Shown here: piece by piece, positions 10,318 to 22,828 of the stretch
How the letters are laid out: each line of letters begins with the position of its first letter
Numbering within the stretch: the stretch's first letter is position 1
Source of the DNA: Roridomyces roridus
Taxonomy: Eukaryota > Basidiomycota > Agaricomycetes > Agaricales > Mycenaceae
NCBI GenBank assembly: GCA_029378245.1
Contig: JARKIF010000001.1
Coordinates: forward strand, 3,968,001 to 4,032,000
Direction: 5' to 3'
DNA: 64,000 bases
Position numbers and translations under genes: made by a program
Notes under the pieces: generated by a model
What the model was told of the DNA's origin: nothing
What the model saw: the letters and a program-made list of their open reading frames with translations, nothing else
The model's database searches: none

Positions 10318-13300
10318 TCAAGAACTACTTTCCGTACCCGTCGAAAACTTGAAAGCCATGTCCTTAAACAACCCAAACACCGGCTCCCGAGTGGGTACAA
10401 TCCGTTCCGTCGCAGCCAACTTCTTCAGGAACGATCTCGGCTTGGACTCCCGCACGACATGCTCCTCCGACCTCCGCATCGCGGCTCTCAGAGATCGCAA
10501 TTCTCGCTCCAACGCCTTGACCCTTCTCCGTAGATGCTCCTCCACGGCATCTTCGTCCGTTTGCACCCCGGCATCAGCGTAAACCCGGATGGGCTCGTTG
10601 GAGATGAGGCTAGCTTCCGAGCCCGCAAGAGGCCCTGCTGGTAAACGACGCCCACGCCTGAGTTTGACAGGCGCCCTCCGGAACGGTCGAGAGGCGGAGA
10701 ACGACGCCTCGGAGAGTGCCCGTTCGACTGCTGAGGTCGCCACAGAAGAGTCCCTCCGCTCAGAACAATCCACAGTGGTGCTACTTTCGATAGACGAGAA
10801 TAGAGGCGATAGTAAGGATAGCTCATCTTGCAGTCCAGTCGGCGAAATCGGGATGTAAAGTTTGAGCTGTGGTGGATGGACTGGGCGAAGCTTGTCCTCG
10901 TCATCGTGAGCGTCATCAGGAGCATCAGCTGCGCGGGCTCTTTCATCCGTTCCGAGTGGAGTCTCGGTATCGTCACAGGAACGATCATGAGGCCCTGCAA
11001 CGGAGCCGGAGAGAGTCCCCTCCTCATCTGCCGCGCTCCGGGTACAGTCTGACTTCGCGAAGTGTCGATTAGGTTGGTCATGACCATTTTGAGACGACGG
11101 CTTCCCAGGTCCTTCTGCTTCGCGAGCTCCCAGGCCTGCTGTCAGCGTGCCGTCGAATGACCTGGCAGAGGAATTCGAAGGAGAATCGGCGGACGTATCA
11201 TCCACTCGGGACTTTATTTCAGCGGTGCCGAATGAAGGATGCGGGCCGAGCACGCGGCCTGGGTCTTTGAATAACACAGTGTCGTCACGCGGAAGCTCTG
11301 CGCCAGATTGCAAGAATGGCGAAAACTGCAAAAGATTGAAATCGAGGAAACTGCCGTCCCTGTTGTCCGGGCTGGAAACGGTAGGAGGAGCCGACGGGGT
11401 TCCGGAGGTGGAGCAGAGGGAGGCAGATGGTGTCGATATGGGGATGCTTGGACTGGGTGTGGGAGGGGTGGCCCGCTCCACAGGGTCCGTTCGAGGCCCA
11501 GAGGGAGGTTGTTCACTCGAGGATCCACGTTCGTCACCGTCAGTAGCGGCTTCAGACCTGGTGCCGCCATTGGACGACGGGGATGTGCCTGAATTTCCAG
11601 CCGATGACCCTATGACATTGGTATCGCTTCTATCCAAGGCTGCACTCGAGGTAGCCGCATTCTCGCTGCTATCCCCACTGACTGCATTGGCGTTGTCGAA
11701 CGACGAGGTCGGAGCAGCTGTCGAGGAGCCAGAGGAGGCCTTTGTGTCCATCGAGCTGGCTGTCGCTTTATCCTCGTCACCGGAACTGTTCACAGTCCGA
11801 CTTTGCTCGCCAGCGGCATCCATACCACCCTGCGCGTCTGAGGAAGTATCAAATGCAAGGGGCGCTGGTGCCTCCGCATCCTCGCTCGACTTGGGACCAT
11901 CTTCCGCCTTCCCCGAAGTCTCCCTGGATGACGGTATTGCGACATCGTCGGTGTGAGCCGCAGATGCACCCTCCATATTCTGCGGAGTGCAAGGAGTTGA
12001 TGGTGTCGACGTTGCACCCTGAGTCGCGCTGATGGGCTCGCATTCCGTTCCAGTTCTAGTCCCTTCATCGCCGGCGGAACCAGTCAAGGACGTTGCAGAA
12101 TCTGGGCCACCGTCAGAACCGATATATGAGCTTCAATTGCTAACGTACCTTCAGGCCCGACGTCGGCTCGAGTCGGGGAACCGCCGGCAATCAAAGTTTC
12201 CGCATCCGCAGCTGTCGAGGTGGCAGGAGGCGTAGGTAGTGGGGAAGGCGATGTAGCGTACTCGACCGCACCAGATGTACCCATAGATTCGGCGTTGATC
12301 TGAGTCACGGTAGTCCCATCCTTGCCCGCCGTGTCTTCGTCTGCCTTGGCAGAATCATCACCACCACCTACAGACGCGCTAGCAGGCTCGGAGTCGGCTT
12401 GACCCGTAATCCCGCCCTGCGTGGTCAAAGTCGGCCCACCAGCGGTTTCTGAAGACGTGCCGGTATTCTGGGGAGGAGACGCCGAAGATGATGATGTAGC
12501 CGCCGAGTCTTCCTCCGCGAGGGAATGCCCAGCGACCTCATCTTCGTCCGCCGTCGTATCTTTCTCTGCAGACGCTCTCGAAGAGTCCGCACCAGCATCG
12601 CCTGATGACGTGCTAGCAGACTCTGCGTCGGTTTGACTCGTAGTTCCGCCCTCCCCAGTCGAGGTCGCTCCACCAGCGGGAACGGGAGGAGGCGATGCCG
12701 AATCTTCGCCAGATGTACTGGCAGACTGAGAGTCGGCTCGATGCTGACTCTCAGCAGTCTTATCCTCACCGAGCGGGACATCTGCACCCGCCGCCATGGT
12801 GGAGTCGTCGTCGGAGCCAGATGCGGACGCACCACAAGGCTCAGGAGAAGTGGGCCCTCCCTCGCCAACAACGTCTCCAGAGGCGGTCTTTGTGGGAGCA
12901 TCGGTGTTCTCGGGAGCGGGAGGAGGAGGATGAGGTGACGAATCTCCATCCGACGCAGTCGAAGGCTGAGACCCGGACGGACCCGTACTGTTTCTGTCAT
13001 CGGCGGACAGACTGTTGTTGTCTTGAGCTGGTAGTGTCGAAGACGTGCTTTCGGTAGTCTTCCCAGACGGAAGATTCGATGGTGTAGTTGCGGCTCCGTC
13101 AGAGTGCAGGGTATTCTCTGAGGATGCGGTATCGAGGGTAGCAGCCTTGTCATCGACAGCCAGGAGCGAGGCTGCATCTGCATCTGCACTTGGTGCGTTC
13201 CCGGGCTCAGACTGCACCAGAGCTCCATCTGTGCCATCCTCGCTCGAGTCCAAATCATCCGAGGATGAAGCCGTTCGAGCCGTGGATTCCGCCGTGGAGG

Positions 13301-14127
13301 TCGGTGGTACGTCGGGATGAGTGGCTGCAGCGTCTGGAATCGGTTGGGACAAAGGAGGCACGGGGGCGGAAGCAGATGGAGGAAGATTAGTCTCCTCATC
13401 TGATGGATGTGACGGGGCGTCGTCTGGATGAGCGAAGGCATCGGATTCTTGGCTCTCCTGCTGTATTGTGTCTCGGTCGACGTCCGTTCCACCGCCAGCG
13501 GAAGCATCACTCGACGACTCTTGTGTATTGGAGGACAAAGGTGGCAAGTCTTCGGCCGTAGAAGCACCGAACGATGGGCTGGATGAAGGAACGTCGTTGG
13601 TAGGGACGGTGGCCTCCTCGTCGATCTGGATGGCTAGCGGAAACACACCCTCCTTGACGCGCGCGAGCTCCTCCGTCATCGCAGTATCATGATTAGCTAG
13701 TCTGAATGTATCGTCAGAATGGATTAAACCTCGTACAAGGTACTCACATAGCCAAAGCGTCTTTATCCAATGTCCGAAACGCATTGCCCGAGATGTTGAG
13801 CGCGAGCGCGTATTCGGCTGTTCTGGGCGCCAACGGGTGAGGTATCGACGAGAGAACGTGGCTCAGCTGGGTGGCATTGAGGTGAGATATGGTCTGTTTC
13901 CTCGGGTCAGCGATTCCAGTACATCTCAGTGAAGAGCTACCCTACGACTTGGACTGGTGGTGGGCTGGGAATCGGCGGGTCAGACTGAGCAGAGGACGAT
14001 TGCTGAGCGACTGTGGTGCGCCGTCAAAGCCTAGAAGGGCAAGAGACCAAAGAGACTAACCTTCCTCCTCGTCATCCAGATCCAAACTCCCTCCAGGAAT
14101 GCGGAATCGTGCTTCAAGGGGCGTCAT
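10318..14127 (-). CDS. Large Ser/Thr/Ala/Asp-rich low-complexity protein with C-terminal basic coiled coil
   Basis: Five exons join in frame (14127-14061, 14010-13946, 13893-13748, 13701-12149, 12101-10318), giving about 1204 residues. The N-terminus reads MTPLEARFRIPGGSLDLDD. Exon 3 encodes a leucine-patterned segment (SHLNATQLSHVLSSIP, then AEYALALNISGNAF). From about residue 130 to 1060 the protein is almost entirely Ser, Thr, Ala, Pro, Gly, Asp and Glu and is surely disordered. Near the end, residues EEHLRRRVKALERELRSLRA form a short coiled coil. An upstream exon starting MPTSDA near 14397 may exist, so the start is uncertain. I do not recognise the family; a scaffold or regulator is a guess. 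Confidence 0.7.
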
Positions 14128-14534
14128 TCCGGGGCAGGAAGAGAGAAAGAGACGCGTCAAGGCATACGCAGCAGATGTCTCCACCAGATATAACTAGCAC
14201 TCTACACGCACATGGTGCGTGGCCTTGCGCGCCTTTTCGAAGGCTCCAGATTCCGCTTTTCGACGTAAAATCGCAGCATTGTGTGTCCGCGCAGGAAAGC
14301 CAATCGGACTAGGCCAGAGTTGCCGTGGTCGACTTGTGCATGCAAGATGAAAAGAGGGTGGCACATCACGACACTCACGGCATCGGAAGTCGGCATGATT
14401 CCTGCCTCGATGCCCCTTTCTCAGCTGCTCACACTCTGTGACTACATTCACTGCTATTCGTGCCCAAAGCAACGCCGCGCTCCTGAGCATCGAACTTTAC
14501 TCCTCGTCGCCTCGGAAAACATCCCTCAAGACCG

Positions 14535-16088
14535 ATGGACAACTTCCCGGACGAATTGCTCGATCGAATATGCTCCTTCATGGAGAGAGACGAGCTCTGC
14601 ACAACGATGCATATATCCTCAAGTCTTCGACGTGTCGCATCACCCCACCTCCTTTTCCAGCTGGGCATCCCACTGTCCGACGTCCAAGCCGGCACCGTGA
14701 AACTCGTGCTCTCCAAATCCCTTCACCTCATCCTTTTCGTGGCCCACATATGCCCAATCCACCGGCTGGATTGTTTCGAAGACTCGGAACTCGTGCGGGA
14801 ATCCGAGTATCAACGACTGGTTTCCATTTTGAGCGCGACGCCGCGGCCGCTCATTCCAGATATCTTGATCCACGACAGATTATTCGAGTAAGTATACGGA
14901 GTGGGAACGCCGTGACTTGGTCGTTTTGCATCTGCTCGCGCACCTCCCGCAGACGGCCAAGCACACCCTGTTGATTGTGCCGGATTTTTCGGCCCATGTG
15001 TCTCGCCCCCGTGCAGGACCACCCCCGCCCTGGGCTATCCCCCACTCCCGGAATCGTTTTCATTCCCCGACATTATTTTCCAAGGGTTCTTACTCATTAC
15101 TATATTATGTCCCATGTGCGTCGTCTTCAACTTGTGCGTACCTCTTTGGTGGCTGTTTCGTCAAGTGGTCGGATGGTCGGCGGAGGAGCGCATATCCGAA
15201 GACGTTCCTGGATATAGCAGGTTCTGGTTTGAACTTGGAGGGATGCACGTGCAGAGCCTGCCGAAGAAGTATACGCTGGTCACCCCACTCACTGTGTGGC
15301 GGTCCTTCGACATCACTCCTCTGCGCGGCGTCCCCGATTCGGTTTACTCGGCCTTCCTCGCCTCCGTTGACCTGCATCATGATTGCCAGACTGTAAAGGT
15401 GAAGTCGAAAAGCCGTGTGACGCTCGCGGACCTGGCCTCCTTCGTAGCCCGTCAGGAGAGTTTGCGCATCCTCTCCTGCTCACCCGACTCGATTCGGCCC
15501 TCCTCGCTTGTATCAGTCTTGCCTGCTCAGCCTCGCATCCTGAGCAAGATATTGCATCTTTGCGCACCCGCCTCTTACATCCCTCATCTCCTTCCGCTCA
15601 CTCCGCAAGTCGAACGGATATATTTTTCCTTCCCCTCGCTCCCGACTTGCATCCCAGGGATCTCCATTGGACCGCGGTCTTTCGACTATGTCGCATATTG
15701 CACGGCCCTCAACGCCATCGCTCGCTTCCCGGGGTCGCACAGTCTCTCCCTGACCTTCACCTTCGACCTCACGGCTACCAACTTTCCGTGGAGCATGACA
15801 GCCAGCGATGCCCCTCAGCCCGAGACGCAGCTGCACCGTGTCGAGCACCTCATAATCCCCACCGAACCGGGCCACGTATTCAGCACCTCCTTGATCCGTG
15901 GGCAAGTTGCGCCCTGGCTAGCTCGCTTTCCCAGCCTGCGACGCTTGTCCTTTGACATGCGCGCTGTCGAGGCTTATCAGTACCACGAGCGGATGGAGGC
16001 GGCGGAGGTGATTGCTGAAGTGTGTCCTGGGATGAGTGCTCGGAATATCGTTTTTCACATTGCGTCCGAGGACAGGATGCCATATTGA
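14535..16088 (+). pseudogene. Second-type F-box/LRR-like protein with compensating frameshifts
   Basis: The start MDNFPDELLDRICSFM and the following 118 residues match the minus-strand copy at 5476. At 14886 the frame meets TAA because the four bases TAAG are extra relative to that copy. The homologous protein continues in another frame (YTEWERRDLVVLHLLAHLP) until a C is lost near 15042. The original frame then resumes at about 15114 and runs intact to the stop at 16088 through AEERISEDV, HVQSLPKKYTL and PLRGVPDSVYSAF. It could be a recent pseudogene, or an unusual splice may skip the shifted part. It forms one arm of the inverted duplication with 3447-5476. Confidence 0.65.
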
Positions 16089-16466
16089 TGGTGGTGCGTA
16101 CTTACAAGCCACAGACCTCAGTATAAGGAGTTGTGCTCCATTATTACTTTCTTATACATAGGCGTGAGGCCAAATGGATGAACTGTTCTACGACAAATAC
16201 ATTATATTCACCAAGAACTTTCCAATCTGTCGGGATCTGTGGAACTGGAAGTACAAGATTTGTGCCACTGGTGGTGAACGAGATCTGAGATCATAGATGC
16301 CGAATCAACGGAACTGCTGGCCTTGGAAGCACTGGACGGGCCGCTCGCAGAACGAGACGCTGAAACAGATTATTCGAAATTTTTCCTCGGAGTCGTAGAC
16401 AAGTCGGAGCCGTTGGCAACTGTTGTGTTTGGAGAATCACTGATTGGCTTGTCCCAGACCATCATC

Positions 16467-18807
16467 ATGCCAAAACTCCCCGACGAAATCGTCTCTGAGA
16501 TCCTGTCTCCTGCTCTCAAAGTCTCCGAGGAGCTCTTCTCGAATACTTCTGAGCTCTCGCCCTTTGCCAACTTCGCCCCATCCACCTCCGCGTATCTGCT
16601 GGTCTGTAAAGATTGGCTGCGCGTCGGCACTCCCTTGCTGTACAACGTCGTCGTTCTCCGATCCAAAGCTCAGGCGAATGCTCTTGCGGTTGTCCTTCAA
16701 GACAATCCAGAGTTTGGCCGCTTCATCAAAAAGCTGAGAGTCGAAGGGGGACTCGGGCAGTCAATGCACGCGATTCTCAAGGCGGCGCCCAACATCACGG
16801 ACCTCTTCCTCTCGTTGATCATTTGGTCAACCGACAACACGAGCGGACTATGCAAAGGCCTTCCCCTCGTCAATCCTCGCCGCGTCATCGTGGTGGATCA
16901 ATACTCGGGGCGTCAAATCCTGGAAAATCAGCAGAACGAGGCTTTGAGGAAGACGCTTGTGACCTGTATCCAATCGTGGAGCAACCTGGTGCGCATCACT
17001 TCTCTTCCATTTTATTAAAAACACTCATGAATATCGTGCAGAGGGTCTTTGGGTTTCCGTACGGCTCTCTCCCCGAGCCCCCGGCCGTTTTCCAGTCGCG
17101 AGCGCAGGAGTTGAGCAAAGCACTTGTGAAATCTCAGGCTCACACCGTGCTCATGGACGGGTATTTCATCTCACTTCCGCCGTGGATGCATAATTTCAGC
17201 GAAATCTCCTCGCTGAAGATACTGCAGTTCGGAGGTGGAAAGGTCTTCCGTGACGCTCTAACCGGGATCAATGCCGAGGAGCGGCTCAAGAAAGTGGTCC
17301 AGATTACCAAAATCACGTTCGTACCCCTCATTCTATGTGAATCTACCTGTACTCAATAGACCGGGCTAGTGCCGGGAACCGCAAGCCCGTCAGACCAGAT
17401 ATCACCCCATCTTTGAATCCGGACTTTGTCCCCATGGGGTCCGCCTCCGAAGAGGTTCGGGAGAGCGTGTGGAAACGAGTCCTCTTCTTCGCCCTGGATG
17501 TGGAATTGTTCCGGTCGCACAGTTACGGTCGTTGCCCCTCTGAAAACTGCCCATCTTCCCTTCCGATATTGACCGTGTCCAAGTTGTTCCATGTGCGTTT
17601 TCGTTGTTTAATTTCTGCAGACGCTCATTCTGCTCAGCGTCTCGGAGCTCCGTACCTCTACGAATCCATTACAATGACATCGAGCAAGGCTTTGGCGTTG
17701 ACAAGAAACTTGGAGAAACACCCACAGTCCGCCTCTTTTATTCGCCAGATTTTCACTCTCTGCTACTTTCGCGAGACTTGTCAGGTTGCAAGCAATGTCG
17801 TCGATGCCATCCACGCCATCTGTGGTCTCGCGACTAATCTGGAGGTGTTCAGTCCTGTGGCAAGCAATGGGTACGAGCACATATCTGTGGCAACCTTGAA
17901 GCTGTTGGCAAAGACTGCTGGGCATTCTCTGCAGAAGCTTTCGATTTCTCTTATACCCGGAGAAAGTCTGACTCCAGTGCCGCCCCTCTCTGCGCTCCGT
18001 CACCTGGAGATCGGAGGGAATAATTTGAGGGCATCAGATCTTGCGTTGGCGCCAGATACGTTTCCGTCCTTGGAAACGCTGTCCATTCATACAGACTCGT
18101 CGGGTGCTCTTCTCCGTTTTTTCGCGGATGTGAAGTCGGTTGAGGTCGTTACTCTTCTGCGGACTTTGCTAAAGATATTGACAGATCTGAATGTCTCCAC
18201 ACCGTCATTCTCAGGCCGTACTTTTACGAGATGGGTACACTCCTCAGATTTTTTAATGCACATGGGGCAAGGCTGCTGCATCTCACGGTGAACATGGTCT
18301 CCAACTTGCCAAGTCTCGATTCTTGCCCAAACCTCCTTGATATCAAATTCCTCGCTGTGCGTTGCTTGATTGCCGTGTAGGAAAAGTATCGAATGCTGAA
18401 CCATTTGTTTACTAGGCATGCAAACTACGCGAATTACCGGTCGACAGTCCGCACAGAGCTTTGACAAAAGTGACATTCATGGAACTTCCTACGTATGTGC
18501 ATTTCTTTCAAAGCGAACGAGGGTGAACCTCTGTGTAGGAACCTCACCGACCTGAAATTCGACGGGACCAAGTTTCCAGCTCTTCGACAGATTCTGATCG
18601 TTCGTCTCCATTGGCCTACCACCGAGTATGATTTTCCATCCTTTTTTGTGTCTCTGCCCAGCTTACCGGCGCCTCAGACACGACATTGCAAAGAGCAAAG
18701 TCGTGCCGTTCGCCGAGTCGTTGTTGAAGAAGGATGTGAAAGTGACGGATTATTCGGGGCGAGCGTGGGTTCCCCGGTTGAAAACCAAGAAGACAGGAAA
18801 GCCGTGA
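16467..18807 (+). CDS. First-family F-box/LRR-like protein (copy B)
   Basis: The start at 16467 gives MPKLPDEIVSEILSPAL; the frame is open upstream to 16323, so a longer N-terminus is possible. The order of blocks matches copy A: VCKDWLRVGTPLLY, KKLRVEGGLGQSMHAILK, NITDLFLSL, then a 53-nt intron (16989-17041) before RVFGFPYGSL. Next come PSLNPDFVPM (about 17411), LGAPYLYESITM, the leucine-rich exon to about 18130 and a C-terminal WVPRLKT-type end at 18807. No break is required if normal introns are spliced. It pairs with copy A in the inverted duplication. Confidence 0.75.
16989..17041 (+). other. 53-nt intron in copy B (reference for the retained-intron site)
   Basis: GTGCGC...GTGCAG, 53 nt, with in-frame stops (TAA, TGA). 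It must be removed to join SNL to RVFGFPYG, and so proves that the homologous 48-nt open segments in copies A, C and E lie at an intron position. Confidence 0.7.
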
Positions 18808-18925
18808 GCGGTGTCGAAAATCTGTTGCTCGGAGCTGTACGAATTGTTTTGTTTGTCCGAGCTGGTTAATCTGGGGTTAATCACTGATTGGCGATCACGG
18901 CTTGTCCGCAAACCACCATCCATCC

Positions 18926-21304
18926 ATGCCACACCTCCCTGACGAAATCGTCTCTGAGATCCTGTCTCCCGCTCTCAAAGTCCCTGAGGAGCTCTTCTCG
19001 GATACTTCTGAGCCCTCGCCCTTTGCCAACTTCACCCCATCCACTTCCTCCTATCTCTTGGTCTGCAAAGATTGGCTTCGCGTCGGCACCCCCTTGCTCT
19101 ACAACGTCGTCGTTCTCCGATCCAAAGCTCAGGCGAACGCTCTCGCGGTTTTTGTTCAAAAAAATCCAGAGTTTGGTCGCTTCATCAAGAAACTTCGAGT
19201 CGAGGGGGGATTCGGGCAGTCAATGCACGCGATTCTCAAGGCGGCGCCCAACATCACGGACCTCTTCCTCTCCCTGAGAATCTGGTCCTCCGACAACACG
19301 AGCGGACTATGCAAAGGCCTTCCCCTCGTCAATCCTAATCGCGTCATCGTGGTGGATCAATATTGGGGGGTTCACACCCTCGAAAATAAGCAGAACGAGG
19401 CTTTGAGGAAGACACTTATAAGTTGTGTCCAATCATGGAGCAACCTGGTGAGTATTCCTGTTGTTCCATTCGAAAAAGACTCAAATATTGTGCAGAGGGT
19501 GTTTGGCTTCCCGTACGGCCATTCAAACTCAAGAGCCCAGGAGTTGAGCGACGCACTTTCTCAATCTCAAGTTCATACAGTGCAGCTCAATGAGTGTTTC
19601 TATGACATTCCGCCGTTCATCCATACGCTCTGCAGAGCTTCTTCCTTGAAGAGCCTGCAGTTCAGAGAAGTGTTCCGAGTCGAACGTCTGAAAAGTACGA
19701 TCGAAGGCAACGCGCAACTCAGGAAGGTGGCACAGCTACCGTGAGTCCTTGGCCTTTTTTATACGATTGGCATCTCTCACTTATGCGAATTCGATTCAGG
19801 AAGCACACTAAGCCCGAAGCCATCGCCGAGCCTGATATCGCCCCTTCTTTGAATCCTCATTTTGTCCCTATGGAATGTGCGACCGAAGAGGTTCGAGAGT
19901 GTGTGTGGAAGCGCGTACTTTTCTTCGCCATGTATGTGGAGGAGCTCCGATCCCCAGAATTCCCTCGTCGCCCCTCCGAATCACACCCATCTCGCCTTGC
20001 ATTGTTAAGAGTGTCGAGATATTTCTATGTGTGTCTTTGTATTTTCTTGATTTAACGGCCACTGATTAGGTCCAGCGACTTGGGCTTCCCCATCTCTACG
20101 ACTGCGTCGTAGTCAAGTCGCGCAACGCCAACAGTATCAGGAGACTTTTGAAGCGTCGACCACAGCTAGGGTCTTTCGTACTCCGTATCTTCGCTAATTA
20201 TTCAGGTACCACATGGGGCACTGTGGGCGAGGAAGAAGTGTCCAAAGCGATAATCAGCCTATGTCATTACGCCCGTCACCTGCAGGTACTTGAGCTTGCT
20301 CCTGTGGATTTTGCCGAAGCCAGGCAGACATCGGTGGAAGTCCTCGAACTTTCGTCACGGAATGCCGGTCGTACCTTGGAAAGGCTTTCGATATCCATCG
20401 AGCCCGATGGGATTTTGCCTCAATCAATGGGTCTTTTTACCCCGCTCCGCGAGTTGTCGATAGGGGGAGAGCGTCTGCAATGTGCACCGGATCTGGCCTT
20501 GCCTCCGGAGTCGTTCCCTTCGCTTGAAGTTCTACGACTGCGTACGGATACGTCCGGTGTTTTGCTCGGCCTGTTCGCGGATTTAAAGTGCGTATGGCTT
20601 TCCACCAAGATTATTGAATGTGACTATCGGCAGATTGGGCTCCCTCCGCACGTTCAGTTTACCGCCGACGATTCCCGACAAGAATACCTTGAGTAGATTT
20701 TTTGCCGCGCACGGGGAAAAGCTACTGCATCTTATTGCACACCGTGTCGGTCATCTGCCGAACCTTAGTGAATGCCCAAATGTTCTCGCCATCGAGATAC
20801 TCCGAGTGCGTTTCTTTCATTATGGCATACAAGATGTACTAAAAGCCTGAGCAGGACTGCAATCCCGGTAAACTCATCGCCGACCGTCCTCACCCCTCCT
20901 TGGCCAAGATAATCGTCAGTGGGATGTCAGCGTGCGTTCAGTTTGTTCTAGATCTCCGGATCGATTGTGGACTACAATATCTCTCTAGAGCTTTGAGCAC
21001 AATTAAACTCGATACAGCCACGTTCCCAGCTCTTCGTGAAATCCAGATCCGTTGCCTCGAATGGCCGGCGACAACCGAGACGTACGATTCCTTGACGACT
21101 CCTCCAATATATTTCTCTGCTCACCTTGAATATCCGCAATGCAGACGAGAGATCTCAATGTGCAAAATCATTCCGTTTGCCGAATCTTTGCTGGAGCAGA
21201 ACATCAAAGTGACGAGTTGGGAGGGAAAGCCGTGGGTTCCGCGATTGAAAATCGTGACAAAGAGGCCCGGGAAGGTCGTGACAAAGAAGCGGAAGGCAAC
21301 TTGA
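18926..21304 (+). CDS. First-family F-box/LRR-like protein (copy C)
   Basis: The start at 18926 gives MPHLPDEIVSEILSPAL; MSANHHPS at 18902 would add eight residues. Exon 1 runs to about 19740 through VCKDWLRVGTPLLY and the 48-nt open intron site at 19448-19495. Exon 2 carries PSLNPHFVPM and WKRVLFFAMYVEELR. Exon 3 is the leucine-rich part (20090-20588), followed by short exons to a basic tail ending KKRKAT at 21304. The C-terminal FPALREIQIRCLEWP and SLLEQNIKVT blocks match the other copies. The gene is head-to-tail with copy B, 118 bp apart, as in a tandem duplication. Confidence 0.75.
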
Positions 21305-21507
21305 AGTGACTTGAAGGGACTACATAATGGCAACCAGTTGTATGCATTAAGAAACGGACATCCGCTGCCAAGTCTTGCCTTTCTGGGATGAAGGTGTAAT
21401 CGATTTGGCTCTGTTTGTGATCACTGTCAACTCTTCATCTCATCTCCCGTCGACTCCCGTCGAACGACGAGTCCGCAGTCCTCGCTCTCCTTAGTTGAAA
21501 AGTCCGC

Positions 21508-22755
21508 ATGTCTCATCTGAGCATCTTGCAATGGCTTCCAAACGAGATCATCGCTCAGATCGTCGAAAGCGCGCCTCGAACAGATAAGGCCCTCCTCTGT
21601 CGCGTTTCCCAGCTTTTCCAGGAGCTGGCTCTCCCCATCCTCAACCGAGACATTACTGTCCGCTTAGACCGTTCCCGCAATCTCGAGGCTCTCTTTTCGG
21701 CGATGATCCAGCACCCTGGACGAGCCAATGCCGTGCGATCTCTGACCCTCATACACGAGTAAGTCAGTTATTTGAATACACGAACTTGATTATGCTGAGT
21801 ATCCTTAGAAGCTCTGACCCGCATCTCGAGTCCGACTATTACGACTTGTTCATTTCATTCACGAAATCACTGCAGCACCTCGAATATCTATCGATCCGAG
21901 ATCGCTGTGCGGGGGCACCTGGCAGCCCTTGCGTCTACTCTTGTCTTGATTTCCTCGCACTTTCCCACATTTTAACCTGCTGCATGGACCTACGATCCTC
22001 CGAGCATATCAACAATATCACACTACATTTCCTAGCTCGCCATCCCGGTCTAACGCGCGTCCGCCTGTGGCATTATCAACTCCCCAAACCATCGGATTGG
22101 ACGTGGAACCACACCTTGTTGCCTAATGTCAGGCATTATCAGGGATCGGCCTCTTTCCTTCCTGCTCTCACCACCCAGAGCTTACAGGAGGTTCTGCTCA
22201 ATTGGTGGGCCGTCTCCAGCATCGACGGTGTCATCCAGGCGCTGAAGCCGCTGGTTCATCCCGATCTTCCATTTGTCCTGTCCAACTATTATCTGAATGC
22301 GGGCGGGAATGAAGTGCGAAGGATTCTCTCTTCCTTGTCGGACCACATTCCGTCCATTACGAGCCTGCGAATGGAGATTTTCTTAGAGCAGGTGGGCTTC
22401 GGTTTCGATCGTTTTGAAAGTTGCTCACATGCGAACTGTAGGAAACGATGCGATTCATCGCCTCCTGCCTGCCCCGCTTCTTCCGCTTGGCGTATATCGC
22501 CGTCATTCAACCTGAGACTACCATCTCCCTTCCGGTCACGCTTGATGAACGGGGGATTCTGTCCTCATGGGGAGATTCCAGTGCGACTTTGAGAGCTTGC
22601 TGCATTGGTACGGTCCGAGTCTTCGAGATATCATTCAGAACAGTATTGAGCTTGTTGCAGGAAAGAGAGCGTGGAGAAAGATTGACAGCGGGCAGTGGGA
22701 AGAATTTCCTAAGACGAATTTCGATGTCGAAGCTGGGTTCTCTGTTTTCAAATAG
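21508..22755 (+). CDS. Fourth-type F-box protein
   Basis: Four exons join in frame: 21508-21758, 21809-22391, 22442-22534 and 22582-22755. The N-terminus MSHLSILQWLPNEIIAQIV with LLCRVSQLFQELALPILNR is an F-box. The middle has leucine-rich blocks such as LEYLSIRD, ITLHFLARHPGLTRVRLW and LPNVRHYQGSASFL. The C-terminus reads SLLHWYGPSLRDI and GQWEEFPKTNFDVEAGFSVF. The last intron (22535-22581, GTCACG to TTCCAG) is needed to reach this C-terminus. The gene is intact, and a fragment of the same family lies at 51956-52120. An SCF adaptor role is inferred. Confidence 0.75.
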
Positions 22756-22828
22756 ATCTGATGCCGCCGTATCGCACTCTCTGGTTGTTTGTTTGCATTT
22801 GTCATCTCACCCCTTATCCCGAACCACC

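Noticed and set aside
11147..11956. 269-residue plus-strand open frame opposite the low-complexity gene
   Set aside because: It is the mirror of a Ser/Ala/Asp-rich coding region whose base composition leaves other frames open. The minus strand has the consistent splice structure.
12425..13567. 380-residue Arg/Leu/Pro-rich minus-strand frame
   Set aside because: It overlaps exon 4 of the low-complexity protein in a shifted frame and has no domain or splice support.
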